A stretch of DNA of 64,000 nucleotides from Planctopirus ephydatiae (GTDB taxonomy: Bacteria > Planctomycetota > Planctomycetia > Planctomycetales > Planctomycetaceae), in contig NZ_CP036299.1 of assembly GCF_007752345.1 (NCBI RefSeq), positions 3,249,501 to 3,313,500 on the forward strand. The letters run 5' to 3'. Of this stretch, positions 1 to 8,106 are shown piece by piece. Position 1 is the first letter of the stretch, and every line of letters begins with the position of its first letter. A program made the translations under genes and the position numbers. Below the pieces are notes generated by a model. That model saw only the letters and a list, made by a program, of their open reading frames with translations, was not told the origin of the DNA and made no database searches.

Positions 1-205
1 CCACTAATGGCTTCAAGACGGATGTTGCGACGGGGTGAGCGGGACTGACGCTGGCCACAGTCTCTGGCGGTAAGTGAATTCTGCTGAGAGTAGCGACAGG
101 CTGATCGATCGAAGCTGTTGATTCAGGACGTACAGCGCTACCAGCTCGGCTGTGAAGCTGAGCCAGCACGTTCCGTACGATCTGATCGACAAGTTCGGTG
201 GACAT
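1..205 (-). CDS. N-terminal fragment of a probable BMC-targeted enzyme (truncated by window start)
   Basis: An open frame runs from an ATG at 205 to the window edge without a stop, so only about 68 N-terminal residues are visible. The first ~20 residues (STELVDQIVRNVLAQL core) form a predicted amphipathic helix almost identical in pattern to the N-termini of the aldehyde dehydrogenase and PduL in the same operon, and are followed by a Ser/Pro/Ala/Val-rich linker. That arrangement is typical of encapsulation peptides on compartment cargo. It lies 84 bp downstream of a BMC-P gene on the same strand, so it is probably the next operon member. The catalytic domain lies outside the window. An aldolase or dehydrogenase of the fucose/rhamnose pathway would fit, but this cannot be decided here. 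Confidence 0.6.
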   Translation of the reverse strand, partial: MSTELVDQIVRNVLAQLHSRAGSAVRPESTASIDQPVATLSRIHLPPETVASVSPAHPVATSVLKPLV

Positions 206-250
206 GGGGACTTTACTGGTCGTTTACAAAAAATGTTGACTTTAAGTTTA

Positions 251-281
251 TTGGCAGGCGGGAGCCTGCCCTACGAATCAG
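251..281. repeat. Dispersed hairpin repeat, copy 1
   Basis: A 31-nt element containing a 7-bp stem (GGCAGGC / GCCTGCC) around a GGGA loop, followed by CTACGAATCAG. A second copy with two mismatches lies at 589-619. It sits in the gap between the BMC-P gene and the truncated first gene. Its form resembles a REP-like intergenic element. Confidence 0.6.
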
Positions 282-289
282 TTTTTAAC

Positions 290-547
290 TTAGGGATCGA
301 CGAGGCCAAGTGACATGTAACGAATCGGACTGTCCTCCGCCTTGACGGTCTCGCGAACTGTCTTTCCGTCGGAAGTAATGACCACCCGATCACCCTGGGC
401 AGCACCCAGACCATCAATGATCAGTTGGGGGGCACCATCGGGTTTGTCGTTGACACCCAGTGGCTGGGCAATCAGCAGTTTCCATCCCTGAAGGCTGGGA
501 TGCTTGACTGTGGAAGTTGCTCGACCAATAATTTTTGCCACTTGCAT
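290..547 (-). CDS. BMC-P shell vertex protein (EutN/CcmL family)
   Basis: This 85-residue protein fits the length of the EutN/CcmL pentamer family, which caps the vertices of the polyhedral shell. It shows the usual start MQVAKIIGRATSTVKHPS, a LLIAQPL strand, a GLGAAQGDRVVI core (family G-A-G-x-G-D-x-V) and a hydrophobic end. A textbook ribosome binding site (AGGAG eight bases before the ATG) fixes the start. It is 68 bp downstream of the aldehyde dehydrogenase. A second, more diverged BMC-P gene lies at 2685-3047, so the compartment probably uses several pentamer types, as described for planctomycete BMCs. Confidence 0.95.
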   Translation of the reverse strand: MQVAKIIGRATSTVKHPSLQGWKLLIAQPLGVNDKPDGAPQLIIDGLGAAQGDRVVITSDGKTVRETVKAEDSPIRYMSLGLVDP

Positions 548-588
548 CCCCGTCTCCTTTCTATTTGTTTGCGAGTGTTTGAGGTTTG

Positions 589-619
589 TTGGCAGACGAG
601 AGCCTGCCCTACGAATCAG
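589..619. repeat. Dispersed hairpin repeat, copy 2
   Basis: Second copy of the 31-nt element at 251-281, differing at two positions in the stem/loop region, which weakens the 7-bp stem to 5 bp plus a mismatch. It overlaps the last bases and the stop codon of the aldehyde dehydrogenase gene, so the repeat contributes a few terminal codons. Confidence 0.6.
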
Positions 620-2037
620 ATGACGCGGAGGCTGTCGACCAGCACACAGCGGCGGCTGCGGGTGAAAGTGAGTGGGTTGGTCACCCCTTCACCTGTCGGC
701 GTCGCAATGCTGAAACTTAGATAGCCTTCGCCACCTAGCCCAAGACCAGCCATCGAGGGGCCATTTTTGATGAAGAGCGTCGTATCGACGGCTTTCCCCA
801 TTTTGGTCATCGTCTGCACATTGCGCGAGTGAATCAGACTGGTGTGCCGGAAACCATGCTCGTATTCGAGAGCCAGCTCAATCGCCTGATTGACATTCTT
901 GGCCCGGACAAAGGGGACGAATGGCATCATCTGTTCTTCGGGGACGAACGGGTTGTTGACGTCGGTTTCGCCAAAGAGAAGCTGTGTTCCGGCAGGGACG
1001 CGAACTCCAATCAGTTCAGCCAGCTTGGTGGCATCAGAACCAACGAGGTCGCGGTTGAGATGCCAGTGGTCACCGGGCTTTGTGGGAGGTGTAAAGGCAA
1101 GTTTGGTGAGAGCATCAACTTCGCGGGCCGAGAGCTGGTAACCACCTTGCTGCCCCATCCGCACCATCAGCGTGTCGAAGATCGACTCGACTGCGAAGAC
1201 TTCCTTCTCGCCAATGCAGAGGAGGTTGTTGTCGTAGGCGGCCCCTTTGACAATCGATTTGGCGGCGTTCTCGAGGCATGCCGTCTCATCAACAACAACA
1301 GGCGGATTGCCAGGACCCGCTACAACGGCCTTCTTGCGGCTTTCGAGAGCAGCACGAGCCACTGCAGGGCCGCCGGTAACGCACAACAGCTTGACACCAC
1401 GATGTGCAAAGATGGCGGCGGCGGTTTCCAGCGTGGGTTGTTCGATGATGGTGATCAGATTCTCAAGACCTGTGGCTTTATGAATCGCCTTGTTAAAGCG
1501 ACGGACACCTTCGCAGGCAATCCGAGCACCACTGGGGTGTGGGTTGACAATCAGCGTATTGCCGCTGGCCACCATGTTGATGACATTGCCAGCCAATGTC
1601 GGTAGAGAGTGCGTGACCGGGGTGATGGCACCAATGACACCAAAGGGAGCGTATTCCACAATGGTCAGGCCATTATCGCCGCTGAAGGCATCGGTTCGGA
1701 TGAACTCGGTGCCTGGAACCAGCTTGATGATCTTCAGCTTTTCGATCTTGTGATCGAGGCGGCCGATTTTTGTTTCGTTGAATTCCAGCGTGCCCAGTTC
1801 TTCGGCCTGGGAATCGCAGATCTGGCGGACACATTCAATCGCTTTGCGGCGCGCGTCCATCCCCGCATCCGAGAGCTTCTCAAATGCTTCGCTAGCGGCA
1901 GCAACCGCCTGATCGACATCTTTGAAGACACCCCAGTCTCCATCACGAGAGGCTACTGATTTCTCGGCGCCACCCTTGTTGAGCTGAGCAAGAACTTCCT
2001 GCACCACCTGACGGATGGCTTGTTCTGTCGCTTGCAT
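616..2037 (-). CDS. CoA-acylating aldehyde dehydrogenase of the microcompartment (PduP/EutE type)
   Basis: This 473-residue protein is expected to oxidise an aldehyde (propionaldehyde or lactaldehyde-derived) to acyl-CoA with NAD+ inside the compartment. Residues 1-20 form an amphipathic helix ([14 protein letters not shown]) followed by a short linker, a typical encapsulation peptide. The aldehyde dehydrogenase fold follows: [12 protein letters not shown] near 133-144, NPHPSGA near 165, [11 protein letters not shown] near 220-230, [10 protein letters not shown] near 241-250, and the catalytic Cys at about 274 in [10 protein letters not shown]. Length matches PduP (about 460). It lies between a small membrane protein gene and a BMC-P gene. 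PduL and AckA in the same operon would take the acyl-CoA onward to acyl phosphate and acid. Aldehyde specificity cannot be read from sequence. Confidence 0.93.
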   Translation of the reverse strand: MQATEQAIRQVVQEVLAQLNKGGAEKSVASRDGDWGVFKDVDQAVAAASEAFEKLSDAGMDARRKAIECVRQICDSQAEELGTLEFNETKIGRLDHKIEKLKIIKLVPGTEFIRTDAFSGDNGLTIVEYAPFGVIGAITPVTHSLPTLAGNVINMVASGNTLIVNPHPSGARIACEGVRRFNKAIHKATGLENLITIIEQPTLETAAAIFAHRGVKLLCVTGGPAVARAALESRKKAVVAGPGNPPVVVDETACLENAAKSIVKGAAYDNNLLCIGEKEVFAVESIFDTLMVRMGQQGGYQLSAREVDALTKLAFTPPTKPGDHWHLNRDLVGSDATKLAELIGVRVPAGTQLLFGETDVNNPFVPEEQMMPFVPFVRAKNVNQAIELALEYEHGFRHTSLIHSRNVQTMTKMGKAVDTTLFIKNGPSMAGLGLGGEGYLSFSIATPTGEGVTNPLTFTRSRRCVLVDSLRVI

Positions 2038-2172
2038 CGATTCGGTCTTTCGTATCTGGCTTGGATCTTCTGAGCGAGTAAGAGCTATCGTCTTCTCGCT
2101 GCCGATGATTCATGAATTTGTGTTTGAAACCTGGTGAACCATGAGGAGGTTCAATTCAGGACTTGTTAGCGC

Positions 2173-2688
2173 CTAGTCGGTGGAGATCCCTCGATAGGCC
2201 ATCGACTCCTGACAGATTTTTCGAAATTGCTGGACTTTGGCTTGTGTGGGAAAATGAATCATCATCGTGAAGACGGTGAATGCCGCCACGATCGGACTGA
2301 TGATTGAGCCAGCCATCAGCCAGGCCACCAGATTCAACATGCCTGCACCTTCCACGACGGCAAGGCGAATGATGCCCGAAGTGAGGAAATTCTGGGCCAT
2401 CCAAGGCTCATCAATCGTTTCAGCCTTGTTCAAAGCCCCTTTGAGAATCTGCGCCGGAAGCACAAATGAGAGCACAATGGCGCTACAGCCCATAACGGCT
2501 GCAATCAGAGTTAATGGATTGCCGAGCAGATCTCCATCAAACTTGAACTCTCGGATAATGGTGATTACGACGGCAAAGACCACCGGCCCCATGATGAGAG
2601 CCAGCGTGATGATCTGCAGGTTCTTCAAAGCTGCATCGAGTGTTGTTACCTGTGGGGCACCAGACTTTGCGGACAAAGATTTGTTCAT
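2173..2688 (-). CDS. Small four-helix membrane protein in the BMC operon, unknown function
   Basis: The 171-residue product has about four hydrophobic segments (approximately residues 25-45, 57-78, 103-121 and 125-147) and a soluble C-terminus. It matches no family I can name. The start overlaps the stop of the upstream BMC-P gene by 4 nt (ATGA), with AGGAG eight bases before the ATG, so the two are probably translationally coupled. A multi-pass membrane protein is unexpected between shell and enzyme genes. It could be a transporter or channel for the substrate or acid product, or an anchor holding the compartment at the cytoplasmic membrane; both ideas are inference from position only. Confidence 0.8.
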   Translation of the reverse strand: MNKSLSAKSGAPQVTTLDAALKNLQIITLALIMGPVVFAVVITIIREFKFDGDLLGNPLTLIAAVMGCSAIVLSFVLPAQILKGALNKAETIDEPWMAQNFLTSGIIRLAVVEGAGMLNLVAWLMAGSIISPIVAAFTVFTMMIHFPTQAKVQQFRKICQESMAYRGISTD

Positions 2689-3047
2689 GACCTGGACTCC
2701 TCAGTGGCTGAGGATTGATCGGCAAGTCTGGTGCTAAAAACGATCTTCCCTTGAATCTGGACGACATCGATCAGACCGATGATTGCGCAGTCGATGGGAA
2801 GAGGTTTGGTTGAAGGAGTGAAGCGTGCCGACGAACCCTGCACGATCAGCACGATCTGTCCTTCTCCCGCACCGACAGTATCGACAGTGATAAACGTACG
2901 GCCCGTCGAGACGAGTTTGGATTCTGCCTGCCCATCTGCGGACGATTCCTGGATGCGTAGCGGCTCGACCACCAGCAGCTTCTGGCCGACCATGGAGTCG
3001 ACCTTCTGCGTGGAGACCAGACTTCCGGTGACGCGTGCGAGGAACAT
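2685..3047 (-). CDS. BMC-P shell vertex protein (EutN/CcmL family), longer variant
   Basis: The 120-residue protein belongs to the EutN/CcmL pentamer family: MFLARVTGSLVSTQKVDSM at the start, KLLVVEPL strand, VDTVGAGEGQIVLIVQGSS core, and IIGLIDVV near the end of the domain. An extra ~20-residue polar tail (SSATEESRS end) makes it longer than the 85-residue BMC-P at 290-547. In the loop region the usual basic D-x-V after the GAGEG motif is replaced by QIV. It follows acetate kinase by 53 bp and overlaps the next gene by 4 nt. The ribosome binding site is weak. Confidence 0.92.
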   Translation of the reverse strand: MFLARVTGSLVSTQKVDSMVGQKLLVVEPLRIQESSADGQAESKLVSTGRTFITVDTVGAGEGQIVLIVQGSSARFTPSTKPLPIDCAIIGLIDVVQIQGKIVFSTRLADQSSATEESRS

Positions 3048-3100
3048 GGTGGATTCAACTTAAATAGAACATGGAGCGACTTGCCCATGGAGTTCATGGA

Positions 3101-4288
3101 CTAGGACTTTGAAAGAAGTTCGGCTGTCTGTCGGGCAACGACCAATTCTTCATTGGTCGGGATCACCCAGAGTTCAATCTTGCTCGTCGGAGTCGAAAAC
3201 TTGCCTTCAGTGCGAAGCTTCTCGTTGATCGCCAGATCGATTTCGATGCCTGCGAAATCCATCTGTGAACAGACATCTTTGCGAATTCGGCTGCTGTTCT
3301 CGCCAATTCCGCCTGTGAAAACGATGGCATCAGCACCATTCAGGACCGTGAGATAAGCACCGATGTATTGACGGATGGACTGGGTGAAAACTTTGAGTGC
3401 CAGTTCGGCTTTTTCGTGGCCATTAGCGGCGGCCTCTTCAAGGTCACGCACATCGCCAGAGAGACCACTGAGTCCTAACAGTCCGCTTTTATTGGCAAGA
3501 ATGTCGAGGATTTCCGGCAACGTCTTGCCAGTCTCCTGAATCAGCACAGGGAGGGCAAAAGGGTCAAAATCACCCACCCGGTTGTTATGAGGCAAGCCGG
3601 TCTGTGGGCTCATTCCCAAGGTATTGCCCTGTGACTTCCCATCACGAATGGCACACAGCGAATTGCTCCCCCCCAGATGGCAAGAGATCACTTTCAAATC
3701 CGATCGGCCTTTTAGCTCAGCAATCCGCTGACTGATAAACCGATGGCTGGCACCGTGAAACCCCCAACGCTGAATGCCATATTGCGTCTGCCATTCATGA
3801 GGCACCGCATAGGCTCGTAATTCGGGTGGAGTGGTCTCATGAAAAGCCGTTTCGAGAGCAGCGACTTGCGGCAAATTGGGGAACGCCGCCTGAAGCTGTC
3901 GCATGGCTTTGGCATAGGGGGGATTATGAGCCGGTGCAATCGCTGCATACCGCTCTAACCCTGCGAGCAAAGCGTCATCGACATGTCGAACACCAGAAAG
4001 TGCACCAGCCATCACCGCTTTGAAGCCAATTCCATCCAGTTCAGATGCATCCTTGAGGCAACCTGTTTCGGGAGCTGTGAGTTGCTCCAGACAGAATTTG
4101 ACTGCGACTGCATGATCTGGGACGTGCGCCGTCGCTTCGTCTTTGAATGAGCCAATTTCAACAGTACAACGACTTTCCGGCCCGCCAATACGATCAATGC
4201 CACCACGCGCCAGCTGCCGTTCGGTAGTGAGATCGAATAAACGGTACTTGAAGCTCGTGGAGCCGAGATTGGCGACCAAAATCTTCAT
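3101..4288 (-). CDS. ackA: Acetate kinase (acetate/propionate kinase family)
   Basis: This 395-residue enzyme transfers phosphate from acyl phosphate to ADP, giving acid and ATP, the energy-yielding last step of the compartment pathway. It shows the N-terminal phosphate-binding motif ([16 protein letters not shown]), the second family signature [12 protein letters not shown], the HLGGSNS loop, and the C-terminal [11 protein letters not shown] adenosine motif. The start was set at ATG 4288 because GAGGA lies eight bases upstream and the protein then begins at the conserved MKILV strand; an in-frame upstream extension of 16 codons has no family match. The usual GTRSGD loop reads NNRVGDFD here, a variation that may reflect a substrate other than acetate. 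Confidence 0.92.
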   Translation of the reverse strand: MKILVANLGSTSFKYRLFDLTTERQLARGGIDRIGGPESRCTVEIGSFKDEATAHVPDHAVAVKFCLEQLTAPETGCLKDASELDGIGFKAVMAGALSGVRHVDDALLAGLERYAAIAPAHNPPYAKAMRQLQAAFPNLPQVAALETAFHETTPPELRAYAVPHEWQTQYGIQRWGFHGASHRFISQRIAELKGRSDLKVISCHLGGSNSLCAIRDGKSQGNTLGMSPQTGLPHNNRVGDFDPFALPVLIQETGKTLPEILDILANKSGLLGLSGLSGDVRDLEEAAANGHEKAELALKVFTQSIRQYIGAYLTVLNGADAIVFTGGIGENSSRIRKDVCSQMDFAGIEIDLAINEKLRTEGKFSTPTSKIELWVIPTNEELVVARQTAELLSKS

Positions 4289-4472
4289 CGGGAAATCCTC
4301 GTGTTGAAATCCGCGGTTGCTTTCAATCTGTAGCAATTCTCGAGTGCGTGGAGGTCATTCGCTCGGAATCACTGCTGGGCGAGCCTGCAGTGGCACCCCA
4401 AGGCAAGTCAGGAGAGCACCCCGACCACCCGGGAGTGATACCCGGAAGAAGACGTACGCGCCCGTTACAACC

Positions 4473-4892
4473 CTAGATGAACTGCTCGAGGAGCGACTTT
4501 TCCGGGCGGGCAATGACATGTGCGCTCACCACTTCACCGACGGCGGCAGCGGCCTGCTGACCGGCATCGACCGCAGCTCGAACGGAGCCCACATCGCCAC
4601 GAACAATCGTGGTGATATAAGCGTTGCCGATCTGAATCTGCTTAACGAGAGTGACGTTGGCAGCCTTCAGCATGGCATCGGCTGCTTCGATCTGGGCGAC
4701 GAGCCCTTTGGTCTCAATGAGACCGATTGCTTCACCATTCATGAGAGAAGTTCCAGAGACAGGAGACGGAAGTTGTTCAATAGAATTCGCAACAGGCGTG
4801 ATCACTGAACGAGCAGCAGCTTTCGCCCGAGGACGCTTCTCCGCAGACGAGCGTGATTTTTCAACCGGTCGTTTGCTGGACGTCTTGGGCAT
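4473..4892 (-). CDS. BMC-H shell protein with basic N-terminal extension
   Basis: The 139-residue product has a complete BMC-H domain from about residue 53 ([20 protein letters not shown]) to the C-terminus, preceded by a ~50-residue extension rich in Lys, Arg, Ser, Ala and Pro. BMC-H monomers form the hexagonal shell facets. The pore loop, normally I-G-S-G, reads IGNAYIT here, unlike the neighbouring BMC-H, which suggests a different pore. The start at ATG 4892 is preferred because GAGG lies five bases upstream; a GTG at 4913 would add seven residues. It follows the first BMC-H gene closely. Confidence 0.93.
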   Translation of the reverse strand: MPKTSSKRPVEKSRSSAEKRPRAKAAARSVITPVANSIEQLPSPVSGTSLMNGEAIGLIETKGLVAQIEAADAMLKAANVTLVKQIQIGNAYITTIVRGDVGSVRAAVDAGQQAAAAVGEVVSAHVIARPEKSLLEQFI

Positions 4893-4931
4893 GACCACCT
4901 CATTCACTGACACGCAGGCATGTGCCGGGTA

Positions 4932-5222
4932 TTACTTGCTGATGGGCTTTGGCAGAATGGCAGCCAGTTCTTCGTGTGGTCGTGGAATCACTTGAACACT
5001 GAGAACTTCGCCAATTTTGCTCGATGCGGCAGCGCCGGCATCGACAGCAGCTTTCACAGCAGCGACATCGCCGACCACGAAAGCCGTAACAATACCACTG
5101 CCGACCTTTTCCCATCCGACAAGCCGGACGTTGGCCGACTTGAGCATGGCGTCGATCCCTTCGATCATCGTAACGAGACCCTTGGTTTCGAGCATGCCGA
5201 GCGCTTCGATCGATCCAGCCAT
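4932..5222 (-). CDS. BMC-H shell protein, canonical length
   Basis: A 96-residue BMC-H hexamer subunit (PduA/CcmK type) with [20 protein letters not shown] at the start, the pore loop VGSGIV, then [17 protein letters not shown] and [14 protein letters not shown]. It forms the bulk of shell facets and a small central pore for metabolites. A strong ribosome binding site (GAGGAAG about six bases upstream) sets the start. It is followed after about 40 bp by a second BMC-H that carries a basic extension and a different pore loop, so mixed shell facets are likely. Confidence 0.96.
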   Translation of the reverse strand: MAGSIEALGMLETKGLVTMIEGIDAMLKSANVRLVGWEKVGSGIVTAFVVGDVAAVKAAVDAGAAASSKIGEVLSVQVIPRPHEELAAILPKPISK

Positions 5223-5309
5223 GAAAACTTCCTCTCAAGAAATGGAACTGCGAGAACCTATGAAACCTGCCAGCCGGAAAACACTCCCGGCTGGATGTAT
5301 TCCTTCACA

Positions 5310-6044
5310 TTATTTTGAATGGCAACCACAACCGACTGGCTTAACTAGCTCTACCTTCGTGGCATGCGAGAGATCAACTGCGTTGCCTTCATCCGTATCA
5401 ATATGAACTTCCAGTTTGACGTCTTTATCTTCACGAACCGTGACATGTTCGAGAGTGGTGGTGCAGGGGCCGGAATGGATTTTAAGATCCATTTCGTCGC
5501 CATTTTTCACACCGTAGTAAGCACAGTCAGCCGGGCTCATGTGGACATGCCGCATAGCGCGAATGACACCCGACTTGAGTTCCACCACACCGGCAGGACC
5601 TACCAGCACACAACCGACCGTGTCATGGTGATCCCCACTGATCCGCACCGGGAGATCAATCCCGAGCGAAATACCATCGGTGAAAGCCAGTTCGACCTGC
5701 GAAGCATTGCGGCACGGGCCTAACACACGAACATCAGGAATCATTCGGCGACGAGGCCCAAAGATGGTGACCGTCTGCTTGGCGGCGTAGTAGCCATCCT
5801 GATAGAGCCACTTCATGGGCTCGAGTTTGACACCTTTGCCAAACAGAACTTCAACATGTTCTTCAGTGAGATGCACATGCCGGGCGGAGATATTGACAAC
5901 CAGGGGGTTAGGAGGCCCGCCAGCCAAAGAGACGGAATCCGAGGAGGTGGTCGCTCCCGCCAATTGCCTGGTGAGTACGGCTCGAACCACTCGCTCGACA
6001 TCAGCACGAGAGATATTGCCTGCAACCACAGAATCAGACGACAT
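5310..6044 (-). CDS. pduL: Phosphate propanoyltransferase PduL
   Basis: The 244-residue enzyme converts acyl-CoA plus phosphate to acyl phosphate and CoA, recycling CoA inside the compartment. It has the duplicated PduL barrel with zinc-binding His clusters: [16 protein letters not shown], and [11 protein letters not shown] near the end. The first ~30 residues contain an amphipathic helix ([17 protein letters not shown]) and a Thr/Ser linker, an encapsulation peptide like those on the other cargo enzymes here. ATG 6044 was chosen over an in-frame GTG at 6062 because a purine-rich site precedes it. The C-terminus ends in a short Cys-Gly-Cys-His tail. It follows the DeoR regulator by about 46 bp. 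Confidence 0.94.
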   Translation of the reverse strand: MSSDSVVAGNISRADVERVVRAVLTRQLAGATTSSDSVSLAGGPPNPLVVNISARHVHLTEEHVEVLFGKGVKLEPMKWLYQDGYYAAKQTVTIFGPRRRMIPDVRVLGPCRNASQVELAFTDGISLGIDLPVRISGDHHDTVGCVLVGPAGVVELKSGVIRAMRHVHMSPADCAYYGVKNGDEMDLKIHSGPCTTTLEHVTVREDKDVKLEVHIDTDEGNAVDLSHATKVELVKPVGCGCHSK

Positions 6045-6090
6045 ACGCGAACTCTTTCTCACTCCAGCGTTTGATTATCACGGGTTTGAA

Positions 6091-6840
6091 TCACGCAATT
6101 AGCAGTTCAATTCCCAAGTCTTCAATCCGCTTTCGCCAATCTTCGGGAATCCCTTCGTCTGTCACAATTTCATGAACACGGTCGAGTGGACAGAGTGGGG
6201 AGAGGGCTGCTTTTCCAAACTTCCGACTATCAACTGCCAGCACCACTCGTTCAGCGGCATCAATCATCCGCCGCTCGGCCTCAACGAGGAGGGTGTTGCT
6301 GTTAAACAAGCCTTTCTCCGTCACGCCACCGACACTGAAAACCATGCGAGGAACCTGCAACTGCGATAACGCCAAATTCAGGAGTGGGCCTAAAGTCACA
6401 CCTGTTTTGGGATGCAGATACCCTCCTAAAAAAATCAATTCCACACCCGGGCTGTTCACCAGCAGATTGGCAATCGCCAGGGAATTGGTCACGACTTGAA
6501 GCTCCTTACCAATCAAGGCACGAGCAACCTCAAGCGTCGTCGTTCCCCCATCGAGCAGGACTGTTTCACCACTTCCTATCGTTTCCGAGATCGAACGAGC
6601 AATTCTCTGCTTCTCGACCAGAGAGGTCACACTTCGCTCTTCCAGAGAAACAACCGATTCACCGACATAGGCAGCCCCGCCTCGTGTGCGGCGAACCTGC
6701 CGAATTCCGTCAAGATATTCCAAATCCCGCCTCAGTGTTGACTCGCTGACCCCGGTTTTGGTCGCAAGCTCATGAAGCGATATAAAGCCTTTTTCTTCAA
6801 TAAGTTCGAGCACATGTCGACGGCGTTGATCCAACAGCAT
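6091..6840 (-). CDS. DeoR-family transcriptional regulator
   Basis: The 249-residue protein has a DeoR-type helix-turn-helix in the first 60 residues (ISLHELATKTGVSESTLRRD) and the DeoRC sensor domain, with the sugar-phosphate-binding LLDGGTTTLEVA motif near residues 96-107 and VVTNSLAIAN shortly after. Members usually repress sugar catabolic operons and are released by a phosphorylated sugar intermediate. As first gene of the minus-strand microcompartment operon it most likely controls it and itself; a near-palindromic AT-rich site about 120 bp upstream is a candidate operator. The ligand, possibly a fuculose or rhamnulose phosphate, is inference. Confidence 0.9.
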   Translation of the reverse strand: MLLDQRRRHVLELIEEKGFISLHELATKTGVSESTLRRDLEYLDGIRQVRRTRGGAAYVGESVVSLEERSVTSLVEKQRIARSISETIGSGETVLLDGGTTTLEVARALIGKELQVVTNSLAIANLLVNSPGVELIFLGGYLHPKTGVTLGPLLNLALSQLQVPRMVFSVGGVTEKGLFNSNTLLVEAERRMIDAAERVVLAVDSRKFGKAALSPLCPLDRVHEIVTDEGIPEDWRKRIEDLGIELLIA

Positions 6841-7347
6841 GGTTCAAATCATCCCTCGCCACACCTACCCAAACATCCTGATCGTTAAACTGATCGGCTC
6901 AGGATGTCATAAGAATAGGTCGAACTTCCACCGCACTCAAGCAGGAACATATCACAAAGTGCAATTATTTTCCAAAATATTGCAAAACATGCCATCCTGT
7001 TGAAAACACCAACTCACACATTCTCTGGCATCGACAAGTTGCTCCAGCAGAATGAAAGGAACTTGCGGAAGGTCTGTTCAGGCAAGGAGTGCCGATATTC
7101 CCGGAGGGACTTCGCGCTGCCAGCAGGATCACTATTCAGAGAGTTTGGCTGACAGCAGACATGACTCGCCGACGAGAAGAGACTGACCTGAGACTTAAAG
7201 ATTTCATGACAAGAGCGGAGATTGGCAGGTAAATCTCAGTCAACGCACCCTTTTTGCAGCGTTTTGATGCTGGAGCCTTCTGGGAGGTACGCCCCATTTT
7301 GCCAAACCCGCCAAACGGTTGAAAAATCGATTTCGATCGGCCGACCA
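6841..7347. other. Upstream region of the microcompartment operon, no gene seen
   Basis: About 500 bp between purN and the DeoR gene. Apart from the near-palindrome at 6961-6983 no structure was recognised. It should hold the operon promoter; no convincing -35/-10 pair could be assigned by eye. A 70-codon GTG-initiated frame (7136-7348) directly after the purN stop lacks recognisable protein character. Confidence 0.5.
6961..6983. promoter_or_regulatory. Candidate operator: AT-rich near-palindrome upstream of the DeoR gene
   Basis: A 23-bp stretch with half-sites GCAAT and ATTGC at the ends and TTT/AAA matches inside, 16 of 23 positions symmetric. It stands out as AT-rich against the surrounding GC-richer DNA and lies about 120 bp before the regulator's start codon. 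DeoR-family proteins often autoregulate through such sites. There is no experimental support. Confidence 0.35.
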
Positions 7348-7992
7348 CTAGGGCAAAATCATCGTCCGGCGTCCAACAATCTGCACGCGATGGTTTGCCA
7401 CCAGCTCAATGGCTTCCGGATAGGCTTCGCTCTCGGCATCAAAAACACGCTGGGCTAAGGCATCGGGCGTATCATCCGGCAGAACGGGGACAACCCGCTG
7501 GAGAATAATTGGGCCGTGATCGTACTCATTGTCGACAAAGTGGATTGTGCATCCTGAAAACTGGACGCCTCGCTGAATCGCAGCTTCGTGAACATGATGC
7601 CCATAAAACCCTTTGCCGCAAAACGAAGGAATCAGGGAGGGGTGGATGTTCAGCACTCGATTGCGAAAGTCTTCTGGAACTTCAAGAAGCGAGAGAAATC
7701 CGCCGCAAATGACAAGATCGGCTTGATGCAACCGGCATAGCTGAAAAATTGCTTCGCTGTGACTGCTCGTGGAAGGGAACTCCTTTCGATGGCAGACCAC
7801 GACTTCCAGTCCATGCTGTCGGGCTCTTTCGATACCACCCGCATCAGGACGACTGCTGATAACCAGTGGAATCTGGGCATTGAGGGAACCCGCTGCAATT
7901 CGATGACAGAGATTTACAAGCGTTGTGCCGCCCCCGGAGATCAAGACAACCAGACGAACAGCCTGATGACCGGCGGAATCTCCTTGTGGCAT
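7348..7992 (-). CDS. purN: Phosphoribosylglycinamide formyltransferase
   Basis: This 214-residue enzyme formylates GAR using 10-formyltetrahydrofolate in the third step of purine synthesis. The catalytic triad is visible: Asn115 and His117 in NIHPSLIPSF, and Asp154 in CTIHFVDNEYDHGPI. The phosphate-binding loop near the N-terminus reads SGGGTTLVNL rather than the common G-x-G-S-N-L. The loop after the catalytic Asn carries FCGKGFYGHHVHEAA, a form seen in a subgroup of PurN proteins. purD, another gene of the pathway, lies far away at 29106. It is last in a run of four minus-strand genes. Confidence 0.92.
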   Translation of the reverse strand: MPQGDSAGHQAVRLVVLISGGGTTLVNLCHRIAAGSLNAQIPLVISSRPDAGGIERARQHGLEVVVCHRKEFPSTSSHSEAIFQLCRLHQADLVICGGFLSLLEVPEDFRNRVLNIHPSLIPSFCGKGFYGHHVHEAAIQRGVQFSGCTIHFVDNEYDHGPIILQRVVPVLPDDTPDALAQRVFDAESEAYPEAIELVANHRVQIVGRRTMILP

Positions 7993-8106
7993 GGATCACT
8001 CGATAAGTTCAGAAATCGGGGCAATTGGACGGATCTTCCCAACAAAGCATCCGTCATGAAAAAGGCGGGGCAATAGATTTTGCCTGTCGGATGCAAGATA
8101 ACGTCC

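Noticed and set aside
829-1605. Plus-strand 258-codon open frame over the aldehyde dehydrogenase gene
   Set aside because: It is antisense to a gene with strong catalytic motifs, has no domain, and follows from codon bias of the real gene.
4429-4445. Short CCGGG/CCCGG inverted repeat between the extended BMC-H and ackA
   Set aside because: Only five base pairs with a seven-base loop and no T-run; too weak to call a terminator or attenuator.
7136-7348. GTG-initiated frame immediately after the purN stop
   Set aside because: Overlap with the purN stop could hint at coupling, but there is no ribosome binding site and the product is basic and featureless.
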